47,052 nucleotides of DNA from Pseudomonas sp. LS-2 (GCF_003605735.1 NZ_QXTJ01000039.1:457721-504772); one strand, 5' to 3'; counted from the stretch's first letter, positions 17,681 to 26,201 are shown. Made by a program: numbers and translations. The notes: generated from the sequence alone by a model not told the origin.

Positions 17681-18172
17681 ATGGCTTCCCCAGACAAACA
17701 GCAGAAACGTGCCCAGCGGGCCAAAGCCAAGGCCAAGCAGAACCGTTCCGGCAAGGGCAAGCCAAGTCCGGTGCATCCGGTGCTCAACCATGCACTCGTC
17801 AATGAGCCGTTCGATGACGTCTATCTCGATCTGAGCAAATTCGACTTCAACGACATCATGGAAAACGGCTTCGAGCCCGCCGATTACGACGACCTCTTCC
17901 AGGCAATGCAAAAAGCCGAAGCCATCAGCCTGTTGGCCATGTGCGTCGTCTTCCTGCAATACCCGGTACTGGAGCTGGTGATTGCCGAGGAAGAGGAAGA
18001 CCCGGCCACGGACTTCCTGATGGCCTTGCTGATCGTTTACCGCGGGATCTTCCATGACGAAGAGGAGGAGGTGACCGTCGAGTGGCTGGGCAGCGACGAA
18101 TTCCAGGACGCCTACAACGAAGCGTCGGACATCCTTCAGCGCAAGAACGCGCGGGATGCTGGGCGCCGTTAA
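17681..18172 (+). CDS. Uncharacterised protein with basic N-terminus and acidic helical body
   Basis: 163 residues from the ATG at 17681, with AAGGAAA upstream. Residues 1-30 are strongly basic (QQKRAQRAKAKAKQNRSGKG). The body is acidic, with DDVYLDLSKFDFNDI, a cluster of Glu near residue 105 and another near 135, and two hydrophobic helices (ISLLAMCVVFLQYPVLELV; FLMALLIVYRGIF) that seem too polar-flanked for a firm membrane call. I do not recognise the family beyond conserved pseudomonad hypothetical proteins. The shared N-terminus with the preceding ORF suggests tandem duplication. Confidence 0.75.
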   Translation: MASPDKQQKRAQRAKAKAKQNRSGKGKPSPVHPVLNHALVNEPFDDVYLDLSKFDFNDIMENGFEPADYDDLFQAMQKAEAISLLAMCVVFLQYPVLELVIAEEEEDPATDFLMALLIVYRGIFHDEEEEVTVEWLGSDEFQDAYNEASDILQRKNARDAGRR

Positions 18173-18259
18173 CAGATTTTGATTTGCATGACACCGGTCA
18201 AGACGGTAGCTTTGCGCCATTACGAGAATGCAACTTCTTCTCAATAAGGGCTGGCCGTT

Positions 18260-18808
18260 TTGACACACCTTCATTCCCCTTCATCCGCAGCTATTGAGGG
18301 TGAAGCGAACGTTTACTCCAAACCGCGAATTCTCCTGCACTGGCTGTCCGCGGCGGTCATCCTCTGGGCCACTTTCAGCGGTTTCGGCGTGGCGCTGCTG
18401 GATGCGAATCATCCGTTCAGGCAATGGGTCGAGTCATTCAATCCACAAATCACCAGCCTGTTCATCCCGTTCTTCGCCTGGCGCCTTTGGCTGGCGATCA
18501 AAGCGGCGCCACACCTTCGCCACAACACTCAGGAACGGCTTGCCAGCGCGGCACACATGGCCCTTTACGCAGCGATTTCAGGTGTGTTGATCACAGGCAT
18601 ACTGATGATGACCCACCCCGTTACGCTAATCGCGCTCATAACGCTGCCACAGCTGATTCACTCGAATGTCGCGCTGCTGGGGTTACATCAATTGCATCAC
18701 GTCTTGTGCGCGGTTCTGGCGGGATTGGTAGCGCTGCATCTTGCGGCAGTGGTGATGCATCAAGTGCGGGGGAAGTCGGTGCTGGGGCGGATGCTTCCGA
18801 ATGGGTGA
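18260..18808 (+). CDS. Cytochrome b561 family protein
   Basis: Four-helix inner-membrane diheme cytochrome b of the CybB/YodB type, 182 residues. Helix 1 contains LLHWLSAAVILWATFSGFGV (heme-ligand candidate H27). Helix 2 is SLFIPFFAWRLWLAI, helix 3 MALYAAISGVLITGILMM, and helix 4 HHVLCAVLAGLVALHLAAVVMHQ with several histidines. By family it passes electrons from quinol to periplasmic acceptors or oxygen. The start is a TTG with AAGGG about 10 nt upstream. No in-frame ATG lies before the first helix. There is no obvious electron-acceptor partner next door. Confidence 0.85.
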   Translation: MTHLHSPSSAAIEGEANVYSKPRILLHWLSAAVILWATFSGFGVALLDANHPFRQWVESFNPQITSLFIPFFAWRLWLAIKAAPHLRHNTQERLASAAHMALYAAISGVLITGILMMTHPVTLIALITLPQLIHSNVALLGLHQLHHVLCAVLAGLVALHLAAVVMHQVRGKSVLGRMLPNG

Positions 18809-18815
18809 CTGCCGT

Positions 18816-19160
18816 CTAACGACGTACGAGCTGACGTTTGGCTGCCTCATAGACAGCCCCATCGTCGCGACGCCCCACCGCTATCACCGACACCACCAAT
18901 CGATTGTCGATGACCTCGTAAACCAACCGCACACCGGATGCCCGCAGCTTCAGCTTGTAGCAATCGGACAGCCCACGTAGCTTGTCAGCCTGCACCCTCG
19001 GCGCGGCTAGCCTGGTGCGCAGTTTCTTTAACAGCTGGAGCTGAACAACCTTGTCCAGCCGATCAAACTCCTTTTTCGCCAGAATCATGAACTCAACGCT
19101 GTAGGCGTCGACTCCGCGGGATACAGGCTCAGCGTTTTTCCGCCTCTGCGATGAGGTCAT
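18816..19160 (-). CDS. RelE/StbE-family mRNA interferase toxin
   Basis: Type II toxin of the RelE/ParE fold, predicted to cleave mRNA on the ribosome. The core is YSVEFMILAKKEFDRLD, LLKKLRTRLAAPRV, LRGLSDCYKLKLRASGVRL and VVSVIAVGRRDDGAVYE, including the basic and C-terminal Tyr positions of active members. The start is uncertain. The only standard start keeping the first beta strand is the ATG at 19160 (114 residues), which overlaps the antitoxin gene by 32 nt. The ATG at 19088 would remove that strand. It is cotranscribed after the antitoxin. Confidence 0.85.
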   Translation of the reverse strand: MTSSQRRKNAEPVSRGVDAYSVEFMILAKKEFDRLDKVVQLQLLKKLRTRLAAPRVQADKLRGLSDCYKLKLRASGVRLVYEVIDNRLVVSVIAVGRRDDGAVYEAAKRQLVRR

Positions 19161-19398
19161 CAATGTCCACCTTAACTGTGCGACCACCGCGCCGCGCTTT
19201 GACGATTCGGGCAAGCTCCGCGTCATCCAACATATCCAGAAGTTCCTCGTATCGCTCGGGCGACAAGATGTAGAAGGCTGGCTCGTTGCGGTTGAGGATA
19301 ACCATCGGGTCGCCATTGCTTTCGCGAAATGTCCCCATGGGATCCTTTTTCAAATCAGTCACTGAAGCAGCGACCTCGGCCAACAGTGCATATGCCAT
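19129..19398 (-). CDS. Phd/YefM (StbD)-type antitoxin
   Basis: 89-residue antitoxin paired with the RelE/StbE toxin. It has the N-terminal Phd/YefM DNA-binding fold (MAYALLAEVAASVTDLKKDP, then GDPMVILNRNEPAFYILSPERYEELL) and a C-terminal charged toxin-neutralising tail (IVKARRGGRTVKVDIDDLIAEAEKR). The family normally autoregulates the operon through its N-terminal domain. It precedes and overlaps the toxin gene, the standard layout. Confidence 0.9.
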   Translation of the reverse strand: MAYALLAEVAASVTDLKKDPMGTFRESNGDPMVILNRNEPAFYILSPERYEELLDMLDDAELARIVKARRGGRTVKVDIDDLIAEAEKR

Positions 19399-19534
19399 CG
19401 ATTTACGCTCCCACCCATTTCACGCTCAGTCATTTGGAAACCCTTCAACAGAAATCAACCGTCGAATGATGCCAAAAAGAATACTCTCAAAAGCATATAT
19501 AAATATGCTACTTGATAGATCAAGAAATGCGCGC

Positions 19535-19571
19535 AAAAAAAAACGGCCCCCATCATTCCTGATGGCAGCCG
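19535..19571 (-). terminator. Rho-independent terminator after the GabP-like gene
   Basis: Read on the minus strand, CGGCTGCCATCA-GGAA-TGATGGGGGCCG forms an imperfect stem followed by T9. It is placed 35 nt after the permease stop codon. Confidence 0.8.
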
Positions 19572-19606
19572 CTTTATCCCGCCAGCAACGCCAGCTCAAC
19601 CACTCA

Positions 19607-20998
19607 TCAATTCAATACAACCTTCCCCGCCTTACCCGCCTTGCGGCGATTCGACACGATCAATCCCGCAGCGACCACGAGGATGCTCAGCAGGCCCGTG
19701 GCGATGATCTCCATGCGGTGGCCTTCCTGGAACAGCATGATCGTCAGCACGGCAACGATGAACACGATCACAGCCCAGGTCAGGCCCGGGAACAGCCACA
19801 TGCGGAAGTCGATAGGCTCACCGGCGGACTCACGCTTGCGGCGCATCCGCAGTTGCGATACGGCGATGACCAGGTACACCAGCAAAGCGATGGCACCGGA
19901 GCTGGCGAGCAGGAAATCGAACACCGCAGCAGGCGCGACGTAGTTGGCGAATACCGCAGCAAAGGCCGCAGCGGTGGACAGCAATACCGCCCAGTATGGA
20001 GTGCCTGCCTTGGTAGTGCGTTGCGAGACGGCAGGCGCATCACCACGCTTGCCAAGGGAGAACAGCATGCGCGAAGCGGTGTACAGCGCCGAGTTCAGGC
20101 AACTGGTGACAGCGACCAGCACGACCAGATCGACGATCAGCTTGGCGTTCGGAATGCCCATCAGGTCGAGCACTGTCTGGTACGAGCCGACTTCCGCCAG
20201 ACGGCTGTCATTCCACGGCACCAGCGCCACGACCAGAAAGATCGACACCAGATAGAACAGGCAGATCCGCCAGATCACCGAGTTGGTGGCCTTGGTGATT
20301 TGCTGGCCCGGGTTCTTGGATTCCGCCGCTGCGATGGTGACGATTTCAGTGCCCATGAACGAGAACATGGTGGTCAGCATCGCTGCCAGTACCGCGCCCA
20401 TGCCGTTTGGCAGGAAGCCCTGAGTGTCATACAGATGGCTGACGCCGCTGACCTGGCTGTTCGGCAACAGACCGAACACCGCTGCGATCCCAAGGATGAC
20501 AAAACCAATGATCGCCAACACCTTGATCAACGCGAACCAGAACTCGAACTCGCCGTAGTTCTTCACGCTGAACAGGTTGGTCGCGGTCAGCAGCAAGGTG
20601 ATGACCAGCGTGAATGCCCAGATGGCGATATTCGGAAACCACGCATGCAGAATGGTCGCGGCGGCATTGGCCTCCAGTGGAATCACCAACACCCAGAACC
20701 ACCAGTACAGCCAACCGATGGTGAAACCCGCCCAGTGACCGATTGCACGGTCAGCGTAGGTCGAGAAAGACCCGGTATCCGGGGACGCAACGGCCATCTC
20801 GGCCAGCATGCGCATCACCAGAACCACCAGCGTACCGGCCGCGGCGTAAGCCAGCAGCACGGCCGGACCGGCTTCGGCGATGGCGTGGCCGGAGCCTACG
20901 AACAGGCCCGCGCCAATCACACCGGCAATCGACAACATGGTGATGTGCCGCGATTTGAGGCCCTGATCGAGGTTTGAAGAGTTTGGGGTAGTGCTCAT
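19607..20998 (-). CDS. gabP: GABA / amino acid permease (APC superfamily)
   Basis: Inner-membrane H+-symporter of the amino acid transporter (AAT) family, 463 residues from the ATG at 20998, with twelve transmembrane segments. Diagnostic motifs are GLKSRHITMLSIAGVIGAGLFVGSG in TM1, PDTGSFSTYADRAIGHWAGF, and FMGTEIVTIAAAESKNPG in TM6. The overall pattern best fits GabP (4-aminobutyrate permease), of which pseudomonads carry several copies, but closely related amino acid permeases cannot be excluded. An upstream in-frame start would add 21 unlikely residues. It is divergent from the ABC transporter operon and ends in its own terminator. Confidence 0.82.
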   Translation of the reverse strand: MSTTPNSSNLDQGLKSRHITMLSIAGVIGAGLFVGSGHAIAEAGPAVLLAYAAAGTLVVLVMRMLAEMAVASPDTGSFSTYADRAIGHWAGFTIGWLYWWFWVLVIPLEANAAATILHAWFPNIAIWAFTLVITLLLTATNLFSVKNYGEFEFWFALIKVLAIIGFVILGIAAVFGLLPNSQVSGVSHLYDTQGFLPNGMGAVLAAMLTTMFSFMGTEIVTIAAAESKNPGQQITKATNSVIWRICLFYLVSIFLVVALVPWNDSRLAEVGSYQTVLDLMGIPNAKLIVDLVVLVAVTSCLNSALYTASRMLFSLGKRGDAPAVSQRTTKAGTPYWAVLLSTAAAFAAVFANYVAPAAVFDFLLASSGAIALLVYLVIAVSQLRMRRKRESAGEPIDFRMWLFPGLTWAVIVFIVAVLTIMLFQEGHRMEIIATGLLSILVVAAGLIVSNRRKAGKAGKVVLN

Positions 20999-21416
20999 GT
21001 AAGCAACCTTTAGGATTTGATACGGATCAGAGCGTTTGCGAGCTTCGTAAAAAGATCGCAACGCCTCTGTTATTTATTTTTTACGCAAGAACTACGCCAA
21101 AATATTTCAAAAACGACGTCGTGCGTGGATACGCCTGCTACAGAGGCTTTTGGTAACTCTCTGAGACAAATAGCTTTTAGCCAGCCATGCGGGAAACTGT
21201 TACCGAGTGCAACAGCATAGAGATGTTTGCATGCACCGAAAATACACAGGCGCGACTGATAGGCACCAAATAAGCGCACAGATTCGACCTTTGATCGCAT
21301 CGATGGCCGAAACACCCTTCCCCACGGCGTTTAAAGCTGGCACCATCGCGCCCTTTTTGCGCAAGGCGAGCTCGATTGCCGTCCGCGACCAGCACACGTA
21401 CACATGAGGACCGCAC
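20999..21416. other. Divergent promoter region, GabP-like / ABC transporter
   Basis: 418 bases between divergent transport genes. Several short overlapping frames exist on both strands, but none has a convincing ribosome site or protein-like sequence. AT-rich stretches near 21065-21110 are plausible promoter territory. No named site was recognised. Confidence 0.4.
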
Positions 21417-22190
21417 ATGGCCGAGGCCACGCCCGCCCTGGAAATCCGCAATCTGCACAAACGCTACGGCCAGCTGGAGGTGCTCAAGGGCATCTCGCTG
21501 ACCGCACGCGACGGCGACGTGATTTCGATTCTGGGTTCATCCGGCTCCGGCAAGTCCACGCTGCTGCGCTGCATCAATCTGCTGGAAAACCCGCATCAGG
21601 GGCAGGTTCTGGTGGCGGGCGAAGAACTCAAGCTAAAAGCCACCCGCAAGGGCGAACTGATTGCCGCTGACAACCGTCAGATCAACCGGCTGCGCAGCGA
21701 GATCGGCTTCGTCTTCCAGAACTTCAATCTCTGGCCGCACATGAGTGTGCTCGATAACATCATCGAGGCACCGCGCCGCGTCTTGGGTCAAAGCAAGGCC
21801 GAAGCCACAGAAGTTGCCGAAGCGCTGCTGGCCAAGGTCGGGATCGCCGACAAACGCCACGTGTATCCTGCGCAACTGTCCGGGGGCCAGCAGCAGCGCG
21901 CAGCCATCGCACGAACACTGGCAATGCAGCCTAAAGTGATCCTGTTCGACGAGCCGACTTCCGCGCTGGACCCCGAGATGGTGCAAGAAGTGCTTAATGT
22001 GATTCGTGGCCTGGCCGAAGAAGGCCGGACCATGTTGATGGTGACCCACGAAATGAATTTCGCCCGGCAGGTGTCCAGTGAAGTGGTCTTCCTGCATCAA
22101 GGGCTGGTAGAAGAACAAGGATCGCCGCAGCAGGTCTTCGATGACCCGCGGTCGGCGCGCTGCAAACAATTCATGTCCAGCAATCGCTAA
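21417..22190 (+). CDS. Polar amino acid ABC transporter ATP-binding protein (HisP-like)
   Basis: Cytosolic ATPase of a PAAT-family importer, 257 residues. Walker A is GSSGSGKST (40-48), the Q-loop is FVFQNFNLWPHMSVLDN, the ABC signature is LSGGQQQRAAIAR, Walker B is VILFDEPTSALDPE, and the H-loop is MVTHEMNFARQV. The insertion around residue 75 (ELKLKATRKGELIAADNRQINRLR) is typical of the HisP/ArtP/OccP group. It is the first gene of a four-gene operon ordered ATPase, binding protein, permease, permease, so the system is complete. Basic amino acids or opine-like compounds are the likely ligands. The exact one is unknown. Confidence 0.95.
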   Translation: MAEATPALEIRNLHKRYGQLEVLKGISLTARDGDVISILGSSGSGKSTLLRCINLLENPHQGQVLVAGEELKLKATRKGELIAADNRQINRLRSEIGFVFQNFNLWPHMSVLDNIIEAPRRVLGQSKAEATEVAEALLAKVGIADKRHVYPAQLSGGQQQRAAIARTLAMQPKVILFDEPTSALDPEMVQEVLNVIRGLAEEGRTMLMVTHEMNFARQVSSEVVFLHQGLVEEQGSPQQVFDDPRSARCKQFMSSNR

Positions 22191-22203
22191 CGGAGCAACA
22201 CCG

Positions 22204-22968
22204 ATGCAGACCCTGAAAAAACTCTTGCTGGCTGCTGTCGCCACCTTGGCCGTAACCAGCAGTGCTTTTGCTGCCGACACCCTGAAAATGGGCATCGAAG
22301 GCGCCTACCCGCCGTTCAACAACAAGGATGCCAGCGGCCAGGTCGTAGGGTTCGACGTTGAAATCGGCAACGCCCTCTGCGCGAAGATGAAGGTCACCTG
22401 CGAAGTCGTGACCTCTGACTGGGACGGCATCATTCCCGCCCTGAACGCGCAGAAGTTCGACTTCCTCATCTCGTCGATGTCCATCACCGACGAGCGCAAA
22501 CAGGCCGTTGACTTCACCAACCCGTACTACTCGAACAAGCTGCAGTTCATTGCGCCAAAAGCGACCAATCTGGGTGCCGACAACGCGGCCATCAAGGAAG
22601 CGCTGAAGGGCAAGGTGGTGGGCGCACAGCGTGCCACCCTGTCCGGGACCTGGCTGGAAGACAACTGGGGCGACGACGTCACCGTCAAACTGTATGACTC
22701 TCAGGAAAACGCTTTCCTGGACCTGACTTCAGGCCGTCTGGACGCCGTACTGGGCGACAAATACGCCAGCTATGAATGGCTCAAAAGCGATGCCGGCAAG
22801 AACTACGAGTTCAAAGGCGCGCCGATGTTCGAAGACGACAAGATCGGCATCGCCCTGCGCAAAGGCGACCCGCTGCGCGAGAAGCTCAATGCCGCGCTGA
22901 AGGAAATCATCGAAGACGGCACCTACAAGAAGATCAATGACAAGTACTTCCCGTTCAGCATCCTCTGA
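22204..22968 (+). CDS. Periplasmic amino acid-binding protein (LAO/His type)
   Basis: Receptor of the ABC importer, 254 residues from the ATG at 22204, 13 nt after the ATPase gene. The signal peptide MQTLKKLLLAAVATLAVTSS ends in AFA-AD. Motifs of family 3 binding proteins are present: MGIEGAYPPFNNKDASG, VGFDVEIGNALCAKM, the conserved Cys pair (C57/C64 region), DWDGIIPALNAQKFDFLISSMSIT and a C-terminal GTYKKINDKYF. The pattern resembles lysine/arginine/ornithine and histidine receptors. A hairpin follows the gene and may raise its expression relative to the permeases. Confidence 0.93.
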   Translation: MQTLKKLLLAAVATLAVTSSAFAADTLKMGIEGAYPPFNNKDASGQVVGFDVEIGNALCAKMKVTCEVVTSDWDGIIPALNAQKFDFLISSMSITDERKQAVDFTNPYYSNKLQFIAPKATNLGADNAAIKEALKGKVVGAQRATLSGTWLEDNWGDDVTVKLYDSQENAFLDLTSGRLDAVLGDKYASYEWLKSDAGKNYEFKGAPMFEDDKIGIALRKGDPLREKLNAALKEIIEDGTYKKINDKYFPFSIL

Positions 22969-22980
22969 TCTACCCGAATG

Positions 22981-23012
22981 GCGCCGCTGCTTGTGTGATC
23001 GAGCAGCGGCGC
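22981..23012 (+). promoter_or_regulatory. Intercistronic hairpin after the binding-protein gene
   Basis: GCGCCGCTGCT (22981-22991) pairs perfectly with AGCAGCGGCGC (23002-23012) around a 10-nt loop, with only a weak T-rich tail. Placed between binding-protein and permease genes, it could stabilise the upstream mRNA end or partly terminate transcription. Confidence 0.65.
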
Positions 23013-23035
23013 TCTTCATTTAATCAAGCAAAGCC

Positions 23036-23731
23036 ATGAACCTCGATCTCCATGGATTCGGCCCGGCCCTCGCTGCCGGTGTGCTGATGACCATCCAACT
23101 CGCGCTGTCTGCCCTCTGCCTGGGTCTGGTCCTGGGTCTGCTGGGCGCATTGGCGAAAACCTCGCCGAACCGCGTCTTGCAATGGCTGGGCGGCACCTAT
23201 TCGACCCTGGTGCGCGGCATTCCGGAACTGCTCTGGGTGTTGCTGATTTACTTCGGCACGGTCAACGCCATGCGCGCCCTCGGCCAGTTGTTCGATATCC
23301 CGAACCTGTCTCTGAGCGCCTTCGCGGCGGGCGTCATCGCGCTCGGCCTGTGTTTTGGCGCGTACGCCACGGAAGCGTTTCGCGGCGCCATGCTGTCGAT
23401 CCCCAAGGGCCATCGCGAAGCCGGTCTGGCGCTGGGCATGTCGCGCTCGCGGATCTTCATCAAGCTGGTCATGCCGCAGATGTGGCGCATTGCGCTGCCG
23501 GGCCTGGGCAACCTGTTCATGATCCTCATGAAAGACACCGCGCTGGTTTCTGTCATTGGTCTTGAAGAAGTCATGCGCCACGCGCAGATCGCCGTCACCG
23601 CCACCAAACAGCCGTTCACCTTTTATATGGTCGCTGCCTTGATGTATCTGACAATGACCGCACTGTCGATGGTCGGCCTGGCCTGGCTGGAAAAACGCGC
23701 ATCGGCTGGATTCGTGAGGAGCGCATCATGA
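23036..23731 (+). CDS. Polar amino acid ABC transporter permease (HisQ-like)
   Basis: Inner-membrane subunit, 231 residues, with five hydrophobic segments beginning GVLMTIQLALSALCLGLVLGLL. The cytoplasmic EAA loop is EAGLALGMSRSRIFIKLVMPQ, which contacts the ATPase. RGIPELLWVLLIYFG is the HisQ/HisM family motif. Its stop codon overlaps the start of the second permease by 4 nt, consistent with a heterodimeric membrane channel. Confidence 0.93.
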   Translation: MNLDLHGFGPALAAGVLMTIQLALSALCLGLVLGLLGALAKTSPNRVLQWLGGTYSTLVRGIPELLWVLLIYFGTVNAMRALGQLFDIPNLSLSAFAAGVIALGLCFGAYATEAFRGAMLSIPKGHREAGLALGMSRSRIFIKLVMPQMWRIALPGLGNLFMILMKDTALVSVIGLEEVMRHAQIAVTATKQPFTFYMVAALMYLTMTALSMVGLAWLEKRASAGFVRSAS

Positions 23732-24417
23732 CGTGGGAATTCGCCCTCAAATGGCTGCCGAAACTGCTGCAGGGCGCGACCCTGACGCTGGAGCTGGTCG
23801 CCATCGCCGTTGTCGCCGGATTGATCCTGGCAATCCCCATGGGCATCGCCCGCGCCTCACGTAATGCCTACGTGCGCGCCCTGCCCTACGCCTACATCTT
23901 CTTCTTTCGCGGCACGCCGCTGCTGGTTCAACTGTTCGTGGTCTATTACGGGCTCGCGCAGTTCGAAGCCGTGACCAAAGGGCCGCTGTGGCCTTACCTG
24001 CGCGATCCATTCTTCTGCGCCGCGCTGACCATGACGCTGCACACCACGGCCTACATCGCTGAAATCCTGCGCGGCGCGATTCAGGCCGTGCCACCGGGCG
24101 AAATCGAAGCCGCCCGCGCGCTCGGCATGTCCAGAGGCAAGGCGATGTTCTATATCATCCTGCCCCGCGCCGCCCGCATCGGCCTGCCCGCCTACAGCAA
24201 CGAAGTCATCCTGATGCTCAAGGCCAGCGCCCTCGCCAGCACCGTTACGCTGCTGGACATCACCGGCATGGCCCGCACCATCAACGCCCGCACCTACATG
24301 CCGGAGCAGAGCTTCTTTCTCGCGGGCCTGATCTATCTGGTGATGTCGTTCGCGCTCATACAGGGCTTCAAACTGCTGGAACGGTATCTGCGGGTGGATG
24401 CCAGCCAAGGCCGATAA
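23728..24417 (+). CDS. Polar amino acid ABC transporter permease (HisM-like)
   Basis: Second membrane subunit, 229 residues. It carries the family motif FFFRGTPLLVQLFVVYYG and the EAA loop EIEAARALGMSRGKAMFYII. Five transmembrane segments fit the HisM/OccM group. It overlaps the preceding permease (ATGA) and ends the operon. A REP element follows within 10 nt and is a plausible 3' boundary. Confidence 0.93.
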   Translation: MTWEFALKWLPKLLQGATLTLELVAIAVVAGLILAIPMGIARASRNAYVRALPYAYIFFFRGTPLLVQLFVVYYGLAQFEAVTKGPLWPYLRDPFFCAALTMTLHTTAYIAEILRGAIQAVPPGEIEAARALGMSRGKAMFYIILPRAARIGLPAYSNEVILMLKASALASTVTLLDITGMARTINARTYMPEQSFFLAGLIYLVMSFALIQGFKLLERYLRVDASQGR

Positions 24418-24425
24418 GATCCCTC

Positions 24426-24493
24426 TGTAGCAGCACCGCTTGCCAGCGGCCACTGCTTTGAAGGCACCACCGCCGGCAAGCGGGACTGCTACA
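24426..24493. repeat. REP element after the ABC operon
   Basis: Arms TGTAGCAGCACCGCTTGCCA and CCGGCAAGCGGGACTGCTACA are imperfect complements of the GCTTGCCGGCGG class. A single unpaired half of the other class (GTAGGAGTGAGCTTGCTCGC, about 24513-24532) follows. Confidence 0.78.
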
Positions 24494-24578
24494 GGAAATC
24501 GCTGAAAACGGTGTAGGAGTGAGCTTGCTCGCGATTCGCCGTATGCTGCACCGCATATCCCGACCGTTGTAACCCTCG

Positions 24579-25784
24579 ATGCCTCTGCATACCGCCGACC
24601 TCAAATCCCGCTTCCACGCGCTCGACGCCTTCCTGCTCGGGCATCAAAACCTATGGCGGCCAAAACCCTTCACCCATCGCCATCTGCCATGGGAAGCGCA
24701 ACACCCCGAGCTGTCCACATGGCTGCGCCAGCGCTCCCTTGAACAAGCCGAAGCCGCTCATAACCACCCCGAAGAGCTCGACGCCCCCGCCCCGTTCAAT
24801 CTGATCGCAGCGCAGTCCAAAGCCCTGAGCGACATCGACGCCCTGCCCCGCATAGAACTGGACCGCGTGTCATCGCGCATGAGCGTCGACGTTCCCGGCC
24901 GCAAATGGCAACAGATCGAAGCCTTCGCCAGCAGCCTGAGTTTTCAACACAGGCCGACCCACTGGCTCGACTGGTGCTCCGGCAAAGGCCACCTCGGCAG
25001 ACGCCTTGCTCACCAAGGCCAGGCACTCACCTACCTCGAATACGACCCCAAACTCGTCGAAGCCGGCCAACAACTGAGCGCCAAACTCCACATCACAGCC
25101 GACCACGTCCAGCAAGACGTCATGGCCGCCGACGCCCAAAGGCAATTACAGGCCAACCACACCCCCATCGCCCTCCATGCCTGCGGCGACCTCCACGTGC
25201 GCCTCATGCAACTCGCCAGCGACGCCCACTGCCAACGCATGGCCATCGCGCCATGCTGCTACAACCGCATCGCCAGCGACCATTACCAGGCGCTGTCCAC
25301 CGAAGGCCAAGCCTCCGCACTCGAACTCTCCCTGGACGACCTCGGCCTGCCCCTCAGCGAAACCGTCACCGCAGGCTCCCGAGTCCGCCGCCAGCGCGAC
25401 ACCTCCATGGCCCGACGCCTGGCCTTCGACCTCATGCAACGCGAGCTGAGAGGCATCGACGACTACCTGCCAACGCCATCACTGCCCAGCGCCTGGCTCG
25501 ACAAACCCTTCGCCGACTACTGCCGCGACCTCGCCGAACTCAAACAACTGCCCCCACCCGACAAACAAAACTGGACCGTTCTCGAAACGGCGGGATGGCA
25601 ACGCCTGGCCGAAGTGCGCAACCTCGAACTGCTCCGAAACCTCTACCGCCGCCCCCTCGAACTGTGGCTAATCCTCGACCGCGCTCTTTACCTGCAACAG
25701 CGCAATTACCACGTCCGCGTCGGTACCTTCTGCGACAGCCACCTCACGCCTAGAAATCTGCTCATCCTCGCCGAGCGCAACTGA
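24579..25784 (+). CDS. SAM-dependent methyltransferase, METTL25/RRNAD1-like (Methyltransf_32)
   Basis: 401-residue cytosolic protein with a class I methyltransferase core. The SAM-binding loop is HWLDWCSGKGHLGRRLAHQG near residue 130. An acidic strand end, YLEYDPKLV, follows, then IALHACGDLHVRLMQ, and the post-core APCCYNRI. The LHACGD and PCCY motifs are typical of the METTL25/RRNAD1-like family, whose members are suspected RNA or protein methyltransferases. The substrate is unknown. The N-terminal 90 residues and C-terminal 120 residues are family-specific. The ATG at 24579 is the only plausible start. Codon use is strongly C-ending, as for a native gene. Confidence 0.8.
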   Translation: MPLHTADLKSRFHALDAFLLGHQNLWRPKPFTHRHLPWEAQHPELSTWLRQRSLEQAEAAHNHPEELDAPAPFNLIAAQSKALSDIDALPRIELDRVSSRMSVDVPGRKWQQIEAFASSLSFQHRPTHWLDWCSGKGHLGRRLAHQGQALTYLEYDPKLVEAGQQLSAKLHITADHVQQDVMAADAQRQLQANHTPIALHACGDLHVRLMQLASDAHCQRMAIAPCCYNRIASDHYQALSTEGQASALELSLDDLGLPLSETVTAGSRVRRQRDTSMARRLAFDLMQRELRGIDDYLPTPSLPSAWLDKPFADYCRDLAELKQLPPPDKQNWTVLETAGWQRLAEVRNLELLRNLYRRPLELWLILDRALYLQQRNYHVRVGTFCDSHLTPRNLLILAERN

Positions 25785-26039
25785 CCCACTCCGAGCGTAC
25801 TGCCCTGTGGATAACTCTGTTGACTAAATTCCCACGAACACACAGAAACCCTGATCCGCAAACGATTTCACGAATTGGTCATTTTTTAAACAGGTGTTAA
25901 ATTTTCGACAAATCAGTAGCTTGCGAACGAATGAGAACGGTTCTACAAAATCGCCTTTGATCGCCGTGCTTTCGGAGCGATTGTGAATAACGGTAATCAC
26001 CTTCGGACATAAGCCCCGTAAAAAAACTGAAATTAGGGC

Positions 26040-26067
26040 TTTACTCGACAACTCAAATCCCTATAAT
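26040..26067 (+). promoter_or_regulatory. Promoter of tRNA-Thr
   Basis: A perfect TATAAT (26062-26067) lies 12 nt before the tRNA. TTTACT (26040-26045), 16 nt upstream, is an acceptable -35. Confidence 0.65.
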
Positions 26068-26079
26068 CAGCGCCCACAC

Positions 26080-26140
<61 letters not shown>

Positions 26141-26155
<15 letters not shown>

Positions 26156-26201
26156 TAGATTTAGCGAAAAAGGCTCACCGAAAGGTGGGCCTTTTTTGTT
26201 T
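26141..26201 (+). repeat. attL-like direct repeat (tRNA-Thr 3' end plus terminator)
   Basis: 61 bp matching 33971-34031 with three mismatches. It covers CTGGTGCCGGCACCA of the tRNA, the spacer ATAGATTTAGCG and the whole terminator hairpin. Sequence identity stops just after the T-run on the right. Confidence 0.85.
26166..26197 (+). terminator. Rho-independent terminator of tRNA-Thr
   Basis: AAAAAAGGCTCACC-GAAA-GGTGGGCCTTTTTT forms a tetraloop hairpin with a T6 tail, 10 nt after the tRNA. Confidence 0.9.

Noticed and set aside
19286..20977. 563-codon plus-strand frame opposite the GabP-like gene
   Set aside because: Low-complexity His/Gln/Asp translation; it is the shadow of the permease gene.
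21070..21460. Overlapping short ORFs on both strands between the GabP-like gene and the ABC operon
   Set aside because: No ribosome sites, no conserved-looking sequence, and mutually overlapping frames. It is better explained as a promoter region.
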